From Symsagittifera roscoffensis (Eukaryota > Xenacoelomorpha > Acoela > Convolutidae), in contig NC_087065.1 of assembly GCF_963678635.1 (NCBI RefSeq), positions 40,735,430 through 40,799,429 of the forward strand: DNA of 64,000 nucleotides, written 5' to 3'. Of this stretch, positions 45,846 through 58,600 are shown piece after piece. A model generated the notes under the pieces. It was not told where the DNA came from. It searched no databases and worked only from the letters and a program-made list of their open reading frames with translations. A program made the position numbers and the translations under genes. Each line of letters opens with the position of its first letter. Position 1 is the stretch's first letter.

Positions 45846-48800
45846 ATGAGGAGTGTATTTTGATTCAGTCTTTTGACTCATGCGATGAAATCGAACTAAT
45901 GGCAATAGAATCGGACAATAGAGCAGGTAGATGTATATATAAAGCAGCAATTGAAACGAAAAGTAATTGTCGGGGACAGAAGTAAAGACATACAAAAGTT
46001 TGAAATTCGCAGGAACCCTCGATCACAACAAATAAAATCGTTAAAAGCCTTAGTCAGAATTGATCATCAAATCATCATTATGACTATCGACACAGGTAGC
46101 CCAGTATCGTTCTTAAATTGGACGACAGCGAAACAAATGCTCAAGTCTTCAAAAACTACGAATTTCATTCCATGGGCGAGTCTAAATGTGTCAGCACAAT
46201 TTGTAGACTACAATAAACAGCCGATTAATATTTTGGTAGCAATCGCCAAAAAGACCCGTTCAGCAGGATGGGAAGTGGTGGGAGCATCGTTTTTAATCAC
46301 AGAACGAAATCAAAGCACAAGATGTATACTGGGACTGGATTTACAGAGAAAAGTGGGGATACACACTACGCAAAAGCTGGCACCAAAAGATAAAACGAGG
46401 TTTGACGTGCTACTGTGCGAGCAGTCAGAAGGTTGGAAACAAAAGTTTATAGTAAATTCAAAAGCCTTTTTGATCGTCAGGGTTGCTCGAAAAATCTTGT
46501 AATCAGTACAAATTTCAAATATCCACTTGGTCCACTACAAGAGAAAGGGAGAAGGGTACCCATACACATTCAAGAAAAAGTACAAGAAGAGATGAATAAA
46601 CTGTTGAAAGAAGGGCATATAGAACGTCTGGACAAATGTACTAGTAACTGTTTTATAGCACCAATTGTAATCACAGTAAAAAAGATGATTCCATTAAACT
46701 GGCATTGGATGCAAAACCTATCAACAGGAGATTGTTCAAAAACAAATAACAAATGCCAAATGTTGACGAATTAGTGGATGGGGTCAGTCAAATAGTAACA
46801 GCAAATACAAAAAGTACTTTGTATTTCTCTGTACTAGACCTAAAATATGCTTACAGTCAACTAAAATTGACTGCTGAAACAGCAAAACAATGCAACTTTA
46901 ACATCATAGGTGGACAGGCCACGGGAACGTATAGGTTCCTTACTGGATTTTATGGGGTTGCTGACATGCCAGCAGAGTTTCAGAAGGCGATGGATCGAAC
47001 TATAAATAATGCAAAAAACACGTTCTGTTTTCTTGATGATATACTTATTGTATTAAAAGGCAGTGAACAAGAACATGAAAAATTGATTATGAACGTTCTG
47101 AAAAAACTCGACAAAAAAAACTTGGCATTGAAACTTTCGAATTGTGTTTTTTTGGAAGGAAGTAAATTGGCTAGGGCATAAGCTATCGTCAGAAGGTTTT
47201 ACAACAAAAATAACAAAAACAGAAGCGATATTTCAGCTCAGTCCACCAAAATCACTAAAGCAACTCAGGTCGTTTCTGGGCAGCAGAAATCACTTGGCTA
47301 AATTCATCCCAAATGCGGCTAGTTTAACAGAAAATCTTAGACCCCTTTTGCGAGAAGAAAATGAGAAAAAGAAGCTTAAAAGTGTGAAAATTCAAGTTAA
47401 AAAATTCGAATGGGGGGAAGAACATTCGGAAATATTTGAATCGATAAAAAAGCAGTAGCGAATATAATCAAATACATTATTAAGATCCTAAGAAGGATAC
47501 TAGAGTAAAATGTGACGCTAGCCATAGCGGGTTAGACGCAACGTGGGAACAAAAAAAAGCCGAAGGGGAATGGGTACCAATTGCGTTTGCATCGAGGTAT
47601 TTGAACATTCAAGAAAAAAATATTCGACGAATGAATTAGAACTGTTGGCAGTAGTATGGTCTGTTGATCGATTTAAACACTATTTGTTGGGAAAAATTTT
47701 TTTGATAGCCACAGACCATAAAGCTTTGGTTTCAGCTTTAGATGAAAATAGGTCAAACAAAACCTATCAATCTCGATTGACTAGATGGGTAGATCGACTA
47801 TTGCCATATCAATTCAAGGTTGTTTATATACCGGGAAAAGATATGGGCATAGTGGATTATCTTTCTAGAGAACCCAACGGCGAACCATGGCTATAATAGG
47901 AGTTAGATGAAAAATTCGTAGTAACATCGATAGAAAATTTTCAAAAAGCTCTCGACTGTTTAAACAGTCGATTCACTGATCACTACGGGCTCGACCGGAA
48001 CGAAAACGTTCTAGAATATTCTGAAATTGAACAGAATGTTTCAAAACAGAAGACATCATCCTACGGTTGCTATGGCAACCAAAATGGACAAAAACGAACA
48101 AGGCACGACCGAAACGAAAGCGAAACAAGTTCGCGATCGATTCAACGAGAAAGTGAAAATCTAGAGATCAGTGTATCTCAAATTTTTCATTCGATACAGT
48201 CGGTCGAGAAATTCTCAAAAATTCCTACTACATTCAAAGACGATAAAAACAAGGAGTTCACCAAAAACAAAGGGTGCATCAAAGAAAACACAGAAATGAA
48301 GAAAGGCGATTCAAATAGCGGAAATGGGCGAAAAATAGTAGGAATACAGGAACGGAACAGTCTAGATATGTTGACGGAGGAAGTCACAGAGACAACATTT
48401 CAACGGACTAGGACAATTCAACGAACCCCCAATAATCGGATTCTAAAAATTTAGACTCAGATGACATCCCTCACGTTGAATGGAGAGCAATGGAGCGTTA
48501 CATTCAAGCAAATACTGGAAATAGCGGACCATTAACATCAACTGTTGCAACAGCACAACCACTGGTTTCGTTTTGGGAACTTCTAGGAGCAGAAAGAGAC
48601 GACAAACCCAGATCAATGCTGGAATTAGAGGCAACATCTTCGATGCAAAGCCCAAACGGAATAATGTAGAGTCACATGAGGGACGAAGACAGAAGGAGTC
48701 ACATAAGGGACGAAGTCAGAGTAGACAACAAAGTAACCGAAGTGGATCTCACAGGAGAGAGCACGGAAGACAGGGAAATCAGCCCAGAAGTCAGTGTCAA

Positions 48801-50717
48801 AACGCAAGAAAAACGAGAAGAATGGGTCACAGATCCAGAAAAAATGAATTTCAATTGACAGAGCAGTTGAAAATGGACCACTGGCCCTTACGAAACTGTT
48901 TGACAAGAGTCTACTCGCGGAACTCTTGACAGAAGACACGTGGATGGACACGCTAAGAAGGGTATTGGAACGAAATGACAGACAAGGATTCGAACTTATA
49001 TGACCATACACTAACCCTCTCTGGCATCAGTTGTCTGTGATCGACGACTGTATCCTCGTCGACAATCGCTTAGCCGTGCCGGACAAACTAAGACATGCTC
49101 TTCTTCGGAGAATATATCAGGGCCATCCCGATCAGGAGGCGATGTTAGATGGTTCAAATTATTTGTGCCCCACATGCATAAAGACAACCTGGCCGAGGAG
49201 TTTAGAAGCTGCACTCGCTATGATAAAGAGTATCTGAAACAATCTGCACTAACAGATTCTGAATTGAAAAGACGAATTGACCAATCGAGGGACAACGTGA
49301 AAATCGTCAGGAAAGGGAAGAATAGCCGGGACGTAAGCCCACTGTTTCAACGGAACACGTTCGCCGCTAAAGAACGAGCAAGGGCTAAAGAGTTGAAACA
49401 ATTACTGGAAGCCAATGACAGATGGAACGCCACACGGAGAGATACATCGGCTAACGAGTTGAGGAGAATAGTGGACGAGACCAGCACTATAAATCCAGAA
49501 CTCAGAAAAGAGTTATCGTATTCTTGGAAGAGAGGATTTATAGAAGACAAACAGAGCAGCGAGACTGGAACGTGGTCAGGCAATTTTCTTTGCAAACATG
49601 AGCAGCGGAAAACGGAAAATTTTTGACGATACCACTTAAAGGAAAAATTGTAGCCGAAACGCCATCGACAGTGAAAACAGCTCTAGGTGCAGTTCGCAAA
49701 AAAAGTGGCATAGCGAAGTCGAAAGTATCTTTAGCACCTATAGTGAAAGGATCCGAACAGAAAAGAAGCCCAACGGGGGAGGAACCAAGAAGTAAACAAC
49801 AGAAAACAGTACGAGAAGACGAAGAGGTGGAAAGCGAGTCAGATGACGAAAACGATAACTCGAATCATTGGCAAAACAGAAAGGTTCCCAATGAAGACAG
49901 CAACAATAAAGAGAAATTTCAAATTAGTCCGACGATAGTGACTTCAAAGGACACAGAGGCGGGCGGTGGCCTAAATTTAGCTGTAAAAAGGTTAAAGCCA
50001 AACAGGGCAGGACCCTCATTGCAAAGCAAAAAGGGCAGCGCGGTTAAACCTACTGTGCAAGAAGCCAGAAGAGTAAAAGCTGCAAAGGCAGTAGTGAAGG
50101 ATCCCAAAGATCAAAACGACGGTGATAACGATTCACCAACCTCATCGACTCCAATGAAGGCCTCAGTAAATAAACGCATCACTAGGCAGACTAATGAGAA
50201 AGAAATATTGGATACTTTTCAGAATAAGGATCTGACACCGGGCGAATGGGACGAAATGGCAAAACAAGTCTTGACCAGAGGGGTCCAGAAGGAAGCGGAA
50301 CAAATCCTCACGGCAAAGGCAGACACAATTGTTGAGTTCCCTCCACCAGGTTTCTCAGATATGTCGGATCACGAGGGAGAACAAACAACTTTGAGGCGAA
50401 GTAACAGGCAAACGAAAAACCAGGGGCCACAGCGATTTGGAAGCCCAGTGTCACATTCAGTAAAACTAATTTCTTGCGAGGACGATATTACTGATCTGAA
50501 CATGGCAGCCCTTGAAGCATATCGGGAAAGATACGCGACGGTTAATACTGATACCAGCGAATCCACACCGACGAACACGAAATTTGGATTAATGGAACGT
50601 CACCTATTTAAGCGAAGAATCGGTCAAACATCGCCAGATTTATCCAAACCATGGAATGCCGCAGGGAAACTGCCACCGCAATCGGAATTGGAGAAGAAAA
50701 ACCAAGAGAAAAAATAA
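45846..50717 (+). pseudogene. Element D pol remnant; integrase core apparently missing
   Basis: Protease MTIDTGSPVSFLN (46080); RT in pieces 46415-46774, 46753-47181 and 47144-47458, with FLDDILIV as catalytic motif and QATGTYRFLTGFYG; RNase H 47500-47896 (CDASHSGLDAT, EWVPIAFASRYL, TDHKALVSAL, GKDMGIVDYLSRE). Integrase zinc-binding remnants at 49110-49240 (HPDQEAM, PHMHKDN, SCTRYDK where the second Cys is lost). The frame then passes straight to SDSELK-like post-integrase sequence (49240-49626) without the D-D-E core seen in element C, so ~100-150 residues seem deleted. The C-terminal low-complexity region (49623-50717) is open and ends with the GPQRFGSPV motif. Confidence 0.85.
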
Positions 50718-50810
50718 ACAAACCAAAAACAATAGATACTAAACTTAGCTTAAAACTCATATTGTATTTTTAGAAATTTATATGGTTTTATAAAAAATTT
50801 TGTTGTTCTC

Positions 50811-50817
50811 AGGGAAA
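50811..50817 (+). other. Element D polypurine tract
   Basis: AGGGAAA immediately before the 3' LTR, matching in position and sequence the GGGAAA of element C. Confidence 0.6.
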
Positions 50818-51073
50818 TGTGGTTCTGTGTAGTACTGCTGCCACAGTAACCTTGGAGAGTTAGATTATTATTATTTGTTATGTATTGTTATTATGTATTC
50901 AAGACTATTCTAGCAGGCCTACTTCAATTGTCATTTGGGCAGTTGATAACTAACTGGCAGATAGTGAACAACTAGACCTCTGAACAAAAGACCAATAACA
51001 ATGAGTCTAAATTAAAAGATATAAATACTCTGTTTTCACTTACTTACTAAGAACAAAGTATTGGAATATCACA
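50818..51073 (+). repeat. Element D 3' LTR (256 bp)
   Basis: Begins TGTGGTTCTG and ends GGAATATCACA, followed by the CACTA duplication. Confidence 0.95.
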
Positions 51074-51078
51074 CACTA

Positions 51079-52778
51079 AGTTGAAATTGATGGAAGCGTG
51101 GTCTTAAATCTCGCTCGGCAATCCTGTTCTAAAATGTTTTGCTCCGAGCTGCGTTAGATGCTATCCTACGGGTGTAATTTTGTCCAAAACTGTATTTTTG
51201 TTTACTTTGAAGTTAGGACCAGCATTTATTACCCTAATGCTCTTATCAACGGTCCTCTTGGCCTGATTATTCTGGTTTGTGGTTTTCAGACGGCGGTTCT
51301 TTCATAGCATCGTAAGATTTCAATCAAATTGGAGTGATTTAAAAACTCGCTGAAGTGTAACTTCTCTTATGTCATTATAAGTTGGGAGGGAACAACTTCT
51401 GATATGTAGAATTATCGGAAGATCAGTTGTTGATGTTATCAACAAACTACGTTTTCAACCGAGCTAACGCTAATGTCAATACTTCAATGCCAAATTAAAC
51501 CAAATTTCAATTGTAATTTGTCTACTGTCTAATTTCCACTGCTGATTAGGATGTACTGTGTTATCAATTACTAAAAAACCTTCTGGAAGCTCTATTACAC
51601 TTCTCACATTCAAATTTACATGTCTCGGCGCAAGTGTTGTCTCTTATGGTGATTGATTGGTCAATCTCTTATTTTCAAAACAACTATTCGAAATAAAAAG
51701 CTACGAATACAACATATCAAATGTCTACAAAGTTTTTTTTTGAATAAAAAATTCATAATAAATACGTAACCTTATTTAGATTACTGAAAGTTTTATCTAA
51801 AACCGGCCATATCTTTTGAATTTCTGTCTTTTCAATTTTCAGTCTTTTCAATTTTTTGATTTCGAGACTATTTTCAGAGGCAGTTCGTTCCCATCTGTAC
51901 TTGTTGCGCGTGTTAAACTTTGGGTTTTCCTTCCATTTGTGAAATGTTTCAAGTGTCATTACGTGAAAATGGGTGATAGCCTTGCTTTCAATCTCTTACA
52001 ACAATCTTGCTCGGATACACTACGCATGACCGACGGATTTATTTTTCTACGATGATCTTCTTTGACCAAATTAAATAGGGCCACATGAAATCTTGCATAA
52101 CTCTTCGATGATCAGACAAAAATGTGATTTCAATGATGGTGAAGATCTTCCGAAAGTTCTTGACAAAATTGTTCGATAAACTATACCTTCTTTCAGATAC
52201 TTTTTGGGTTTAAGGGAAAGATAACTTCTGAAATTTAAATTTTTTAAAGGGTAAATTCGATGATCGCATTCCCGAAGTAGTTTTTGGCAATTCTGCGCTT
52301 GTGTCAATAAAAAAAGGGGTCAAGATGCCAGTGTAATATGCTTTTTAAAATTAAACTGACGATTAGAGTGTACTTTTTAGATACAGTCAAAAAAATTTAT
52401 GAGTAGTCTTCTTTTCATCCACTTGCCCAGCAAGACTTCTTTTCAAAAAACACTGTTGGAATTATGCAATATGGTACCTCATCTCCAATGAATATTTCAA
52501 AACAACGCCAAACATGTTTTAGCCAATCAGAAACAAGTTTTGTCAATTTCGGCTGCTAGCTGAGATAAAGAGATTCTGCTAATTGGCCGCAGTCTGTAAC
52601 TGTAAAAAAAACTATTTCCATTTGGATTAGTTAGGCAACTTCTGCGCAAAAAACTGGCAAAATGAACTCCAGACAGCTTGAGGCATTCATGTTTTTCTTG
52701 AAATTATCCAGCTAACCAATTCATTTGTACTGTTTTTTTTAGAAAAAGTTATAAGAAAAAATTTTGGACATTTTCAGA
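51079..52778. other. AT-rich intergenic DNA
   Basis: 1.7 kb of AT-rich sequence. Short open frames lack any protein signature. It holds the first copy of a degenerate repeat (about 51130-51185). Confidence 0.6.
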
Positions 52779-52786
52779 CATTTAAG

Positions 52787-53209
52787 CAGGGGCGGATTTA
52801 GTGGGGTGGGGCGGGCTGCGGAGACCTCCCACCAGTGATTCGACCCCCTGCCGACCCAAAGGGTCCCCCCTTTGATACTTTTTCAGAAATCCATTTTTGG
52901 CCGGCCGACCCTAAAAGTTTTCTAAAGGCGCCTTTGGCGCCAATTTATACTGACTTTGAGGGGGAGCGCGCTTCAAAAAAAAACGCAATTTGTTGGTCAA
53001 AAATTTTCAAAGTGCCCAAAAACGGCTTTTTTGACTGTTTTTTCAAAAATTTACCTGCGGCGCAGAAAATTTTGCCAAAAATAGGGGCAAAACAAAGCTT
53101 TGGGAGAGCTTGAAAAATCAATTTGGTCGACCTAAAAAAAAGGTCGTCAAAATTTTCGATTTTTTTTTGAAAATCCGCCCCCCTCGAGAAAATCCTAGAT
53201 CCGCCCCTG
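52787..53209. mobile_element. hAT-type MITE, complete copy (423 bp)
   Basis: Terminal inverted repeats CAGGGGCGGATTTAG and CTAGATCCGCCCCTG (14 of 15 positions complementary), flanked by an 8-bp duplication with one mismatch (CATTTAAG / CATTTACG; 52779-52786 and 53210-53217). An 8-bp duplication and CAGGGGCGGAT ends fit the hAT superfamily. No transposase; the internal open frame is not a gene. Confidence 0.85.
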
Positions 53210-53217
53210 CATTTACG

Positions 53218-55429
53218 CCTTATCAGGTATAAAATTGAAACAATACTGCTCGTATCAGGGCGAAACCCTGGATGTTCCGACTGACTGTTGAGGTCTATGG
53301 ATCAGGAATAACATGAAAAGCTTAATTGTAATAGAAAAAAAACGATTTTTTCTTAAATTTGAAAATTTTTATGAAAGTGATCCCCTCACACGCCATATAA
53401 AGCAAAAAGAAAATTTCGCTTCTAGTAACAAATCAATTATGGCAAATAAGCTTCCTTCACCCAATTTGGAACGTTTTCTATGACAGATTAAATCTCCGCT
53501 TACGCGTTAATAGGCAATTTTTAAACCCCAATAATTTTACTGAAAGTGATCACAGGTGAAATATCTTTCAAAATTTAAGCTCAGGACAACAATACCTTTT
53601 CAATGATGTAAAAAAACTCCGTCAAAAATGACTAGTTAAAAAGTCGAAATTTGTCCGAAAACTCCGTTACTTTCGTTCAATAACTTACAAAAAGTTCAGC
53701 GACCAAATAAAAAGTGTATAGCAACAGTTGAAGAAATCAAGTTTCAAAATTAATATAACCTAAGTCCACAAACTTCCTATTGCTTAACGTAACTTAAATT
53801 ATAACCTTGAGACGTAATTTTTATGCTTTCGAACTATTTTTTCAACTTTTTTGGGTTCTGTCATTTTAATTCAAATTCAAAAACTCAAATTTTCAAAAAT
53901 TTGCTCTCACCCTTTGCTCCCTATTGCGTTAGATGATAACCCTGCAAGTGTAATCTCCTTTCGGTTCTCTTCTATCCTTGCAGTAAATTTTTCAACGACT
54001 TAATTAAAATAGGTGGACACCACATTAAATTTTGTATCCCACTTTGCACCGAAGTTATTGCAAATAAATATGATTGGCAGACAGATTTTGAATAAAATCA
54101 TGCTTTAATTTATTCTGGACGAGTAATTTTTTTTTTCGCAAATTTGCTATTGAACAATCAGATTTATTTAACTTAACTTAACTTAACTTAACTTAACTTA
54201 CCTTATATTGGTGCTAGCATGGATTACAAGCTCCAACAACAGTCCTGCTCTGATGACCTTTGCTCCACACTGCATTAGATAAATGCAGGAGTAATTTTCC
54301 TCATATTTTTCTCTGTTCTAGAAGCAAGTTTTCAAACATTTTGACCAGGTTGGGCGGAGTTACTTTACATCATGAACTATTTTTTTTTTACTTCTGGAGC
54401 TGGATGCACAAAAAGATGCGAAAAAGATGCTTTCAATGTTTATATGTTTACAATGTTTATTTTTAATGTAAAAGTCTGAAGCTATTTTGCATTGAAGTAA
54501 ATGAGTGCTTTAAACTGATTTTGCGACATATTACTTCTCATTCTCATTGCGAAACCATCATGGGAGGTATGTCTACTGAATCATGACGCGTCGGTTTTTC
54601 TCCTTCGTTTGAAGTGAGCTAAGCTCTCCTTTGATTGTGGAAAGTCCTCGAAGCAATTTTGACCAGCTGTTTTATCCAAATGTTGATTCCCTGTTGTTTT
54701 TTTTACAGCTGCTCCCTGCTGATGGTCATGGCATCATCAAATTTTGTTCATGTTGGAGTTGTTCTAAGAATCAACAAACTGTACCTTCTAATATAAACCT
54801 TTTATGCTGGAGGGAAGCAGAGCTTGTGATTTATATGAATATCCAAGGGTCACTTTCCGCAAATAATATTTCGCATTGATTCCACTGAATATTATCTTAA
54901 TTATAAAGATTATTTTGATTAATATCACGACTATTATGATGATTGTTCTGTAGGATTATGATTTTCTTTATTACAATGATTGTTATTATGGAGAATTTTG
55001 AGACTATTAGGTTTTTTTTAACCTTGAATAGCATGCTTAATTGTTCTAATCTCCTTGTTTGTTCTTTTTTTCTTAGGAGTCCTTTTGAGCAGTATAGCTT
55101 AATTCTTTTTAAATGTTTTATTTCACAGACTCGCTTTTTTCTCAAGTTATTTTTCTCCCGCGAAATTCCACTGAGCGAGTATGGCTCCTGCGCAGTTAAA
55201 ATGGTGACACAAACGGTAGAGTCGTAGGACAAGAAATGGTAAGAATCAATTGACACACACCATACAACGGCTAAAAAAATAAGTTTAAAATTTTTAACAC
55301 TAAATCCTACAACTTTGGGTATTCTACCGTTGTTGATAAGAACTTTGTTTCGGATATCCATTATTGGGCAATCTTTTTGTCCCGCAGATCATCAAATGAT
55401 ATCCAAAAAGACTTCAACAGAGTTTTTTT
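53218..55429. other. AT-rich intergenic DNA
   Basis: No gene supported. Frames up to 154 codons (about 54897-55361) are AT-driven and show no family features. Contains the pentamer repeat at 54166-54200. Confidence 0.6.
54166..54200. repeat. Pentanucleotide microsatellite (TTAAC)7
   Basis: Seven uninterrupted copies of a five-base unit (ACTTA/TTAAC). It differs from the common telomere repeats TTAGG and TTAGGG. Confidence 0.9.
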
Positions 55430-55643
55430 TTGAGAAGGAACTACTCCTAAAAAAAGCTGTTTGGATTCAATTTTTGCCAAAAAAACCTACACGTAAAAAA
55501 CAAAGGAAGATTACCAATATAACTACAAACAGCTTAAGGAGAACTCGGAAAATCAATTTGGTCGACCTAAAAAAAGGTCTTCAACATTTTCGAAAAATTT
55601 TTGAAAATCCGCCCCCATCGAGAAAATCCTAGATCCGCACCTG
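55430..55643. mobile_element. hAT-type MITE, 3' fragment of the 52787 family
   Basis: The segment 55546-55643 matches the last ~100 bp of the complete copy (AATTTGGTCGACCTAAAAAAAGGTC then TCGAGAAAATCCTAGATCCGC), ending CACCTG. Similarity upstream to ~55430 is weak. The 5' end is missing. Confidence 0.75.
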
Positions 55644-58600
55644 TCTATAAGGATTGTAAAAATTGGCTGTGTATCAGCAATTACAATTTGCTTAAACAAA
55701 AATCAATAAAACTCATAACTTTGCCTATTTTTTTTGTTTATATGAGTTTCATACCGCTTCATATATATGATAAATGTTCAGCAAGTTTAGCTGAAGCCAT
55801 CCAGCTCATTTCGCATTATTAACGCGTTATTCATTCAAAAAGATTTTGTATTCACTGAAACCAAATATTTCTAGATTTTTTAGGAAGTAGCAGTAATTCA
55901 ATACATTTTGTGCTATTCTGCCTCATTTTACATATAATATCCAAAAGCTTGTGTAGGATGATCTATCAAAAGTTCACCTAAAAACTCAAGTTGAACACAA
56001 ATAAGAAACAAAAGTTTTATAATTTTTTTTGCTGTTCTTAACTTTACTTTCTTGAACTTACAAGTCGAATAATTCAATTGAGGAGGAAAGAAACGAAAAA
56101 AATTTTGAATTTGAACAAATTACACAAAAAATAGCTCGTTATAGTTTTACTCTTTCGCTTTTCCACCAAACGCCAAATCGTTGCTCGTTCGCCAAATACT
56201 ATTAATGCTTTGTTCCTCGTGAAATCTTATTTGTTGTTTTGAAAAACCTAAATGTAATTTTCAATTTTTTGTTCCAGAGTTTTCTGTTTGGTGTTACTTG
56301 GACTTTTCATTGGGGAGGGGGCATCAAAGAAAATCATCAAAAGTCCCGCAACCCAAAATCTGTTTTGATAGATGTAATTCCGAGCAAAAACATTTTGCGA
56401 GATCGGCGCTTACATCTTGTTAGGTAAATCAGCCATTTTTTGCCAAAAAAATAGGATACTCAACAATAAACAAAGATAACAAAGAAATCAGATATGTTCT
56501 TATCCCCATTTTGATTGGTTTATTTTTGCCATTTCTTTGAAAAAAATACCATTCCTAGAAACTGTTTGAAATCAATGACTCAAAGCCAAGTTTTTTTGGT
56601 ACTCTAAAAATGAAAGCTAATTAGAAAGGTACTGAATACAAATTGAGAGCATCGACTTTGATAATTTCAATTCTGATTGTGAAAATTAACAAAATGTTGG
56701 TTGTTCAAACAAAAAATGTCTAAAAATTATATTTAATTCAACTATTGATAACACGAATTGTATATGACCACAAAACTGATAGAATTTAATTTGAGGATTG
56801 TCCGTTTCGAAGATATTAAAACGCATTTTAGTTGAAACCTGGAAACTTCACGTGAATATAACGTGTAATTTTTAGTTGCATTATATGTCAGTTTTTAGAA
56901 AAAATTGTTGAAGTTTTTTCACTGTATTTAGTTTTACTTCTAAAGTAAATTCAAATTTGGAGCACCAAGATATAACTGATTTTTTGTTCAAACCTAAAAA
57001 ATTTGACTAAAAATTATGTAAGTTTGCTAGTTTTTGATTTTTTTTTGAAAGACCATGCAAAACGAGAAAAAAATAAGGAATTAATTAGGACTCTAAATAA
57101 TTTTTTTACTCCAATCGAACAAGTGCTGAGTGTTTCAGACAAAAATATGACTGCTTCATTAAAAAAAAAACGGATAAGTTTAGCACCAATTCGGGCCGTT
57201 TCTGGCCTGTGACACCAAAAGAGCTTCAATTTTCTCATTGATTAAGACCTTAAAACGTAATTTTTAGCAGTTAAAACTAGTTTTTGGAGTTTTTAGTTTA
57301 ATTTTGAGAACAAAAAACTTCAAAAAGCACTATTTGGAAAAAAACTTTCTTCACGTAGTTTTGTGAAGACTATGGTCGGAACATTCTGTGCTACTTGCTC
57401 AGTAACCAGCTATCATTAAAAAAATGACTTGTCTAAGAGATTTTTTTCCACACAACCTACAAAACGTAGAGAATAATGCGGTTGTTAATCTATAACTAAA
57501 ATTTTTGAATCAGCGTAGGTTGCTAACAATAAGCATATGAACGAATTTGGACAAAGAGTGAACAACTAATAATCATCATACCACAAAAAACTTTTTAGTG
57601 TTATCTGACTTATCAGGTGTATAAAAACTGTAGAAATTTCCTTAAGAACAGAAACTACAAACTTCTAATCCAGTAAAAAAGGATATTTCTGCCTACGTTT
57701 TTTACAACAAACTGTCTAAACAGTTTTATTATAAACAATCTTTTTAAAAACTTTGTTCAAACCAGTAGCTCAAAATCTGCTTCATTAATTCCAATAAATA
57801 CACTGCTATTTAAAAATTATGCAACTGAGCACCGGAAACATGTATTTCTTCATTTAAAGTTTTTTTTCAAAACAGAAACAATTCAAAACAGTTTGATTTA
57901 ATTTAACTCAACGCAGTTAAAGTTAAATTATCCGTTTTCAAAGATTTTGGGTTTTCATATATAGTTTATTTCAATTAAATCAGCACTGTAATTTTCAAGG
58001 CCGTTCACGAGGCTAGGTGAACGAAGTTTCAGTCGACCTCATGTTTATTGCTTTTTATAATGTTAAATATTGAGGCAAGGGCATTTTTATCCCGCCACTG
58101 ACAGCTTTCCATTTTTTGGTTCTGAAGGTGTCATAACTGATCTTGAATGCTAATTAAATAGCTGGGTAGTGGCAAGAACTCTGAAAAGTTTGCAGTAGAA
58201 GTTTTTCTCGAAGGTTCAATGTCATTATGCATGATCCTGTTTTTTTTGTTTATGTCGTTATAACAAGTATTATTTGAATTCGAAGTGGTTTATTTGTTCC
58301 AAGAAATAAAAAAATATTTCGAACGCCATTTGTAGCAATTATTGGCCAATTTCGAGAATGTTTCCGACAGCTTTTAGACATTATGCGAGTTTGTTCCTGG
58401 CACTTTTCATATATTTTTGGGGCAGGTGGCCGGTATTTGAGAAGATTATCGGGTGATGTTAAAGTAGTGCGCGATCTTGTTTTAGACAATTTTTGGGCAC
58501 TGTGTGGGAAGTTTATCACCCAAGTGGGAAGTTTATCACCCAAGTGCAAGAAAAACACTCCACAACAAAAATCAAAGGGTTATACTTTTTCTTTTTAACA

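Larger units (their letters stand above)
44490..51073 (+). mobile_element. Element D: complete Ty3/gypsy-type LTR retrotransposon, heavily decayed
   Basis: LTRs 44490-44747 and 50818-51073, flanked by a 5-bp duplication CACTA (44485-44489 and 51074-51078). Same clade and layout as element C, but with many frameshifts and LTRs differing at a dozen or more positions, so an older insertion. Confidence 0.95.
51125..54330. repeat. Three dispersed degenerate copies of a GCTCC..TGCGTTAGATG..GTGTAAT element
   Basis: Similar ~80-bp stretches at about 51125-51190, 53910-53990 and 54240-54330 share TTTGCTCC, then (A/C)CTGC(G/A)TTAGAT, a short A/T-rich stretch, (A/G)GTGTAATTT and, in two copies, TTCTCT.TTCTA with an AAGTTTTCAA-like end. 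Low identity and no evident ends; possibly remnants of an old repeat family. Confidence 0.35.

Noticed and set aside
54166-54200. Pentamer array as a telomere-type repeat
   Set aside because: The unit is TTAAC, not a known telomere repeat, only seven copies, internal to the scaffold.
54897-55361. 154-codon minus-strand frame in AT-rich DNA
   Set aside because: Lys/Ile/Asn-rich composition expected from AT-rich sequence, no domain, no neighbours in support.
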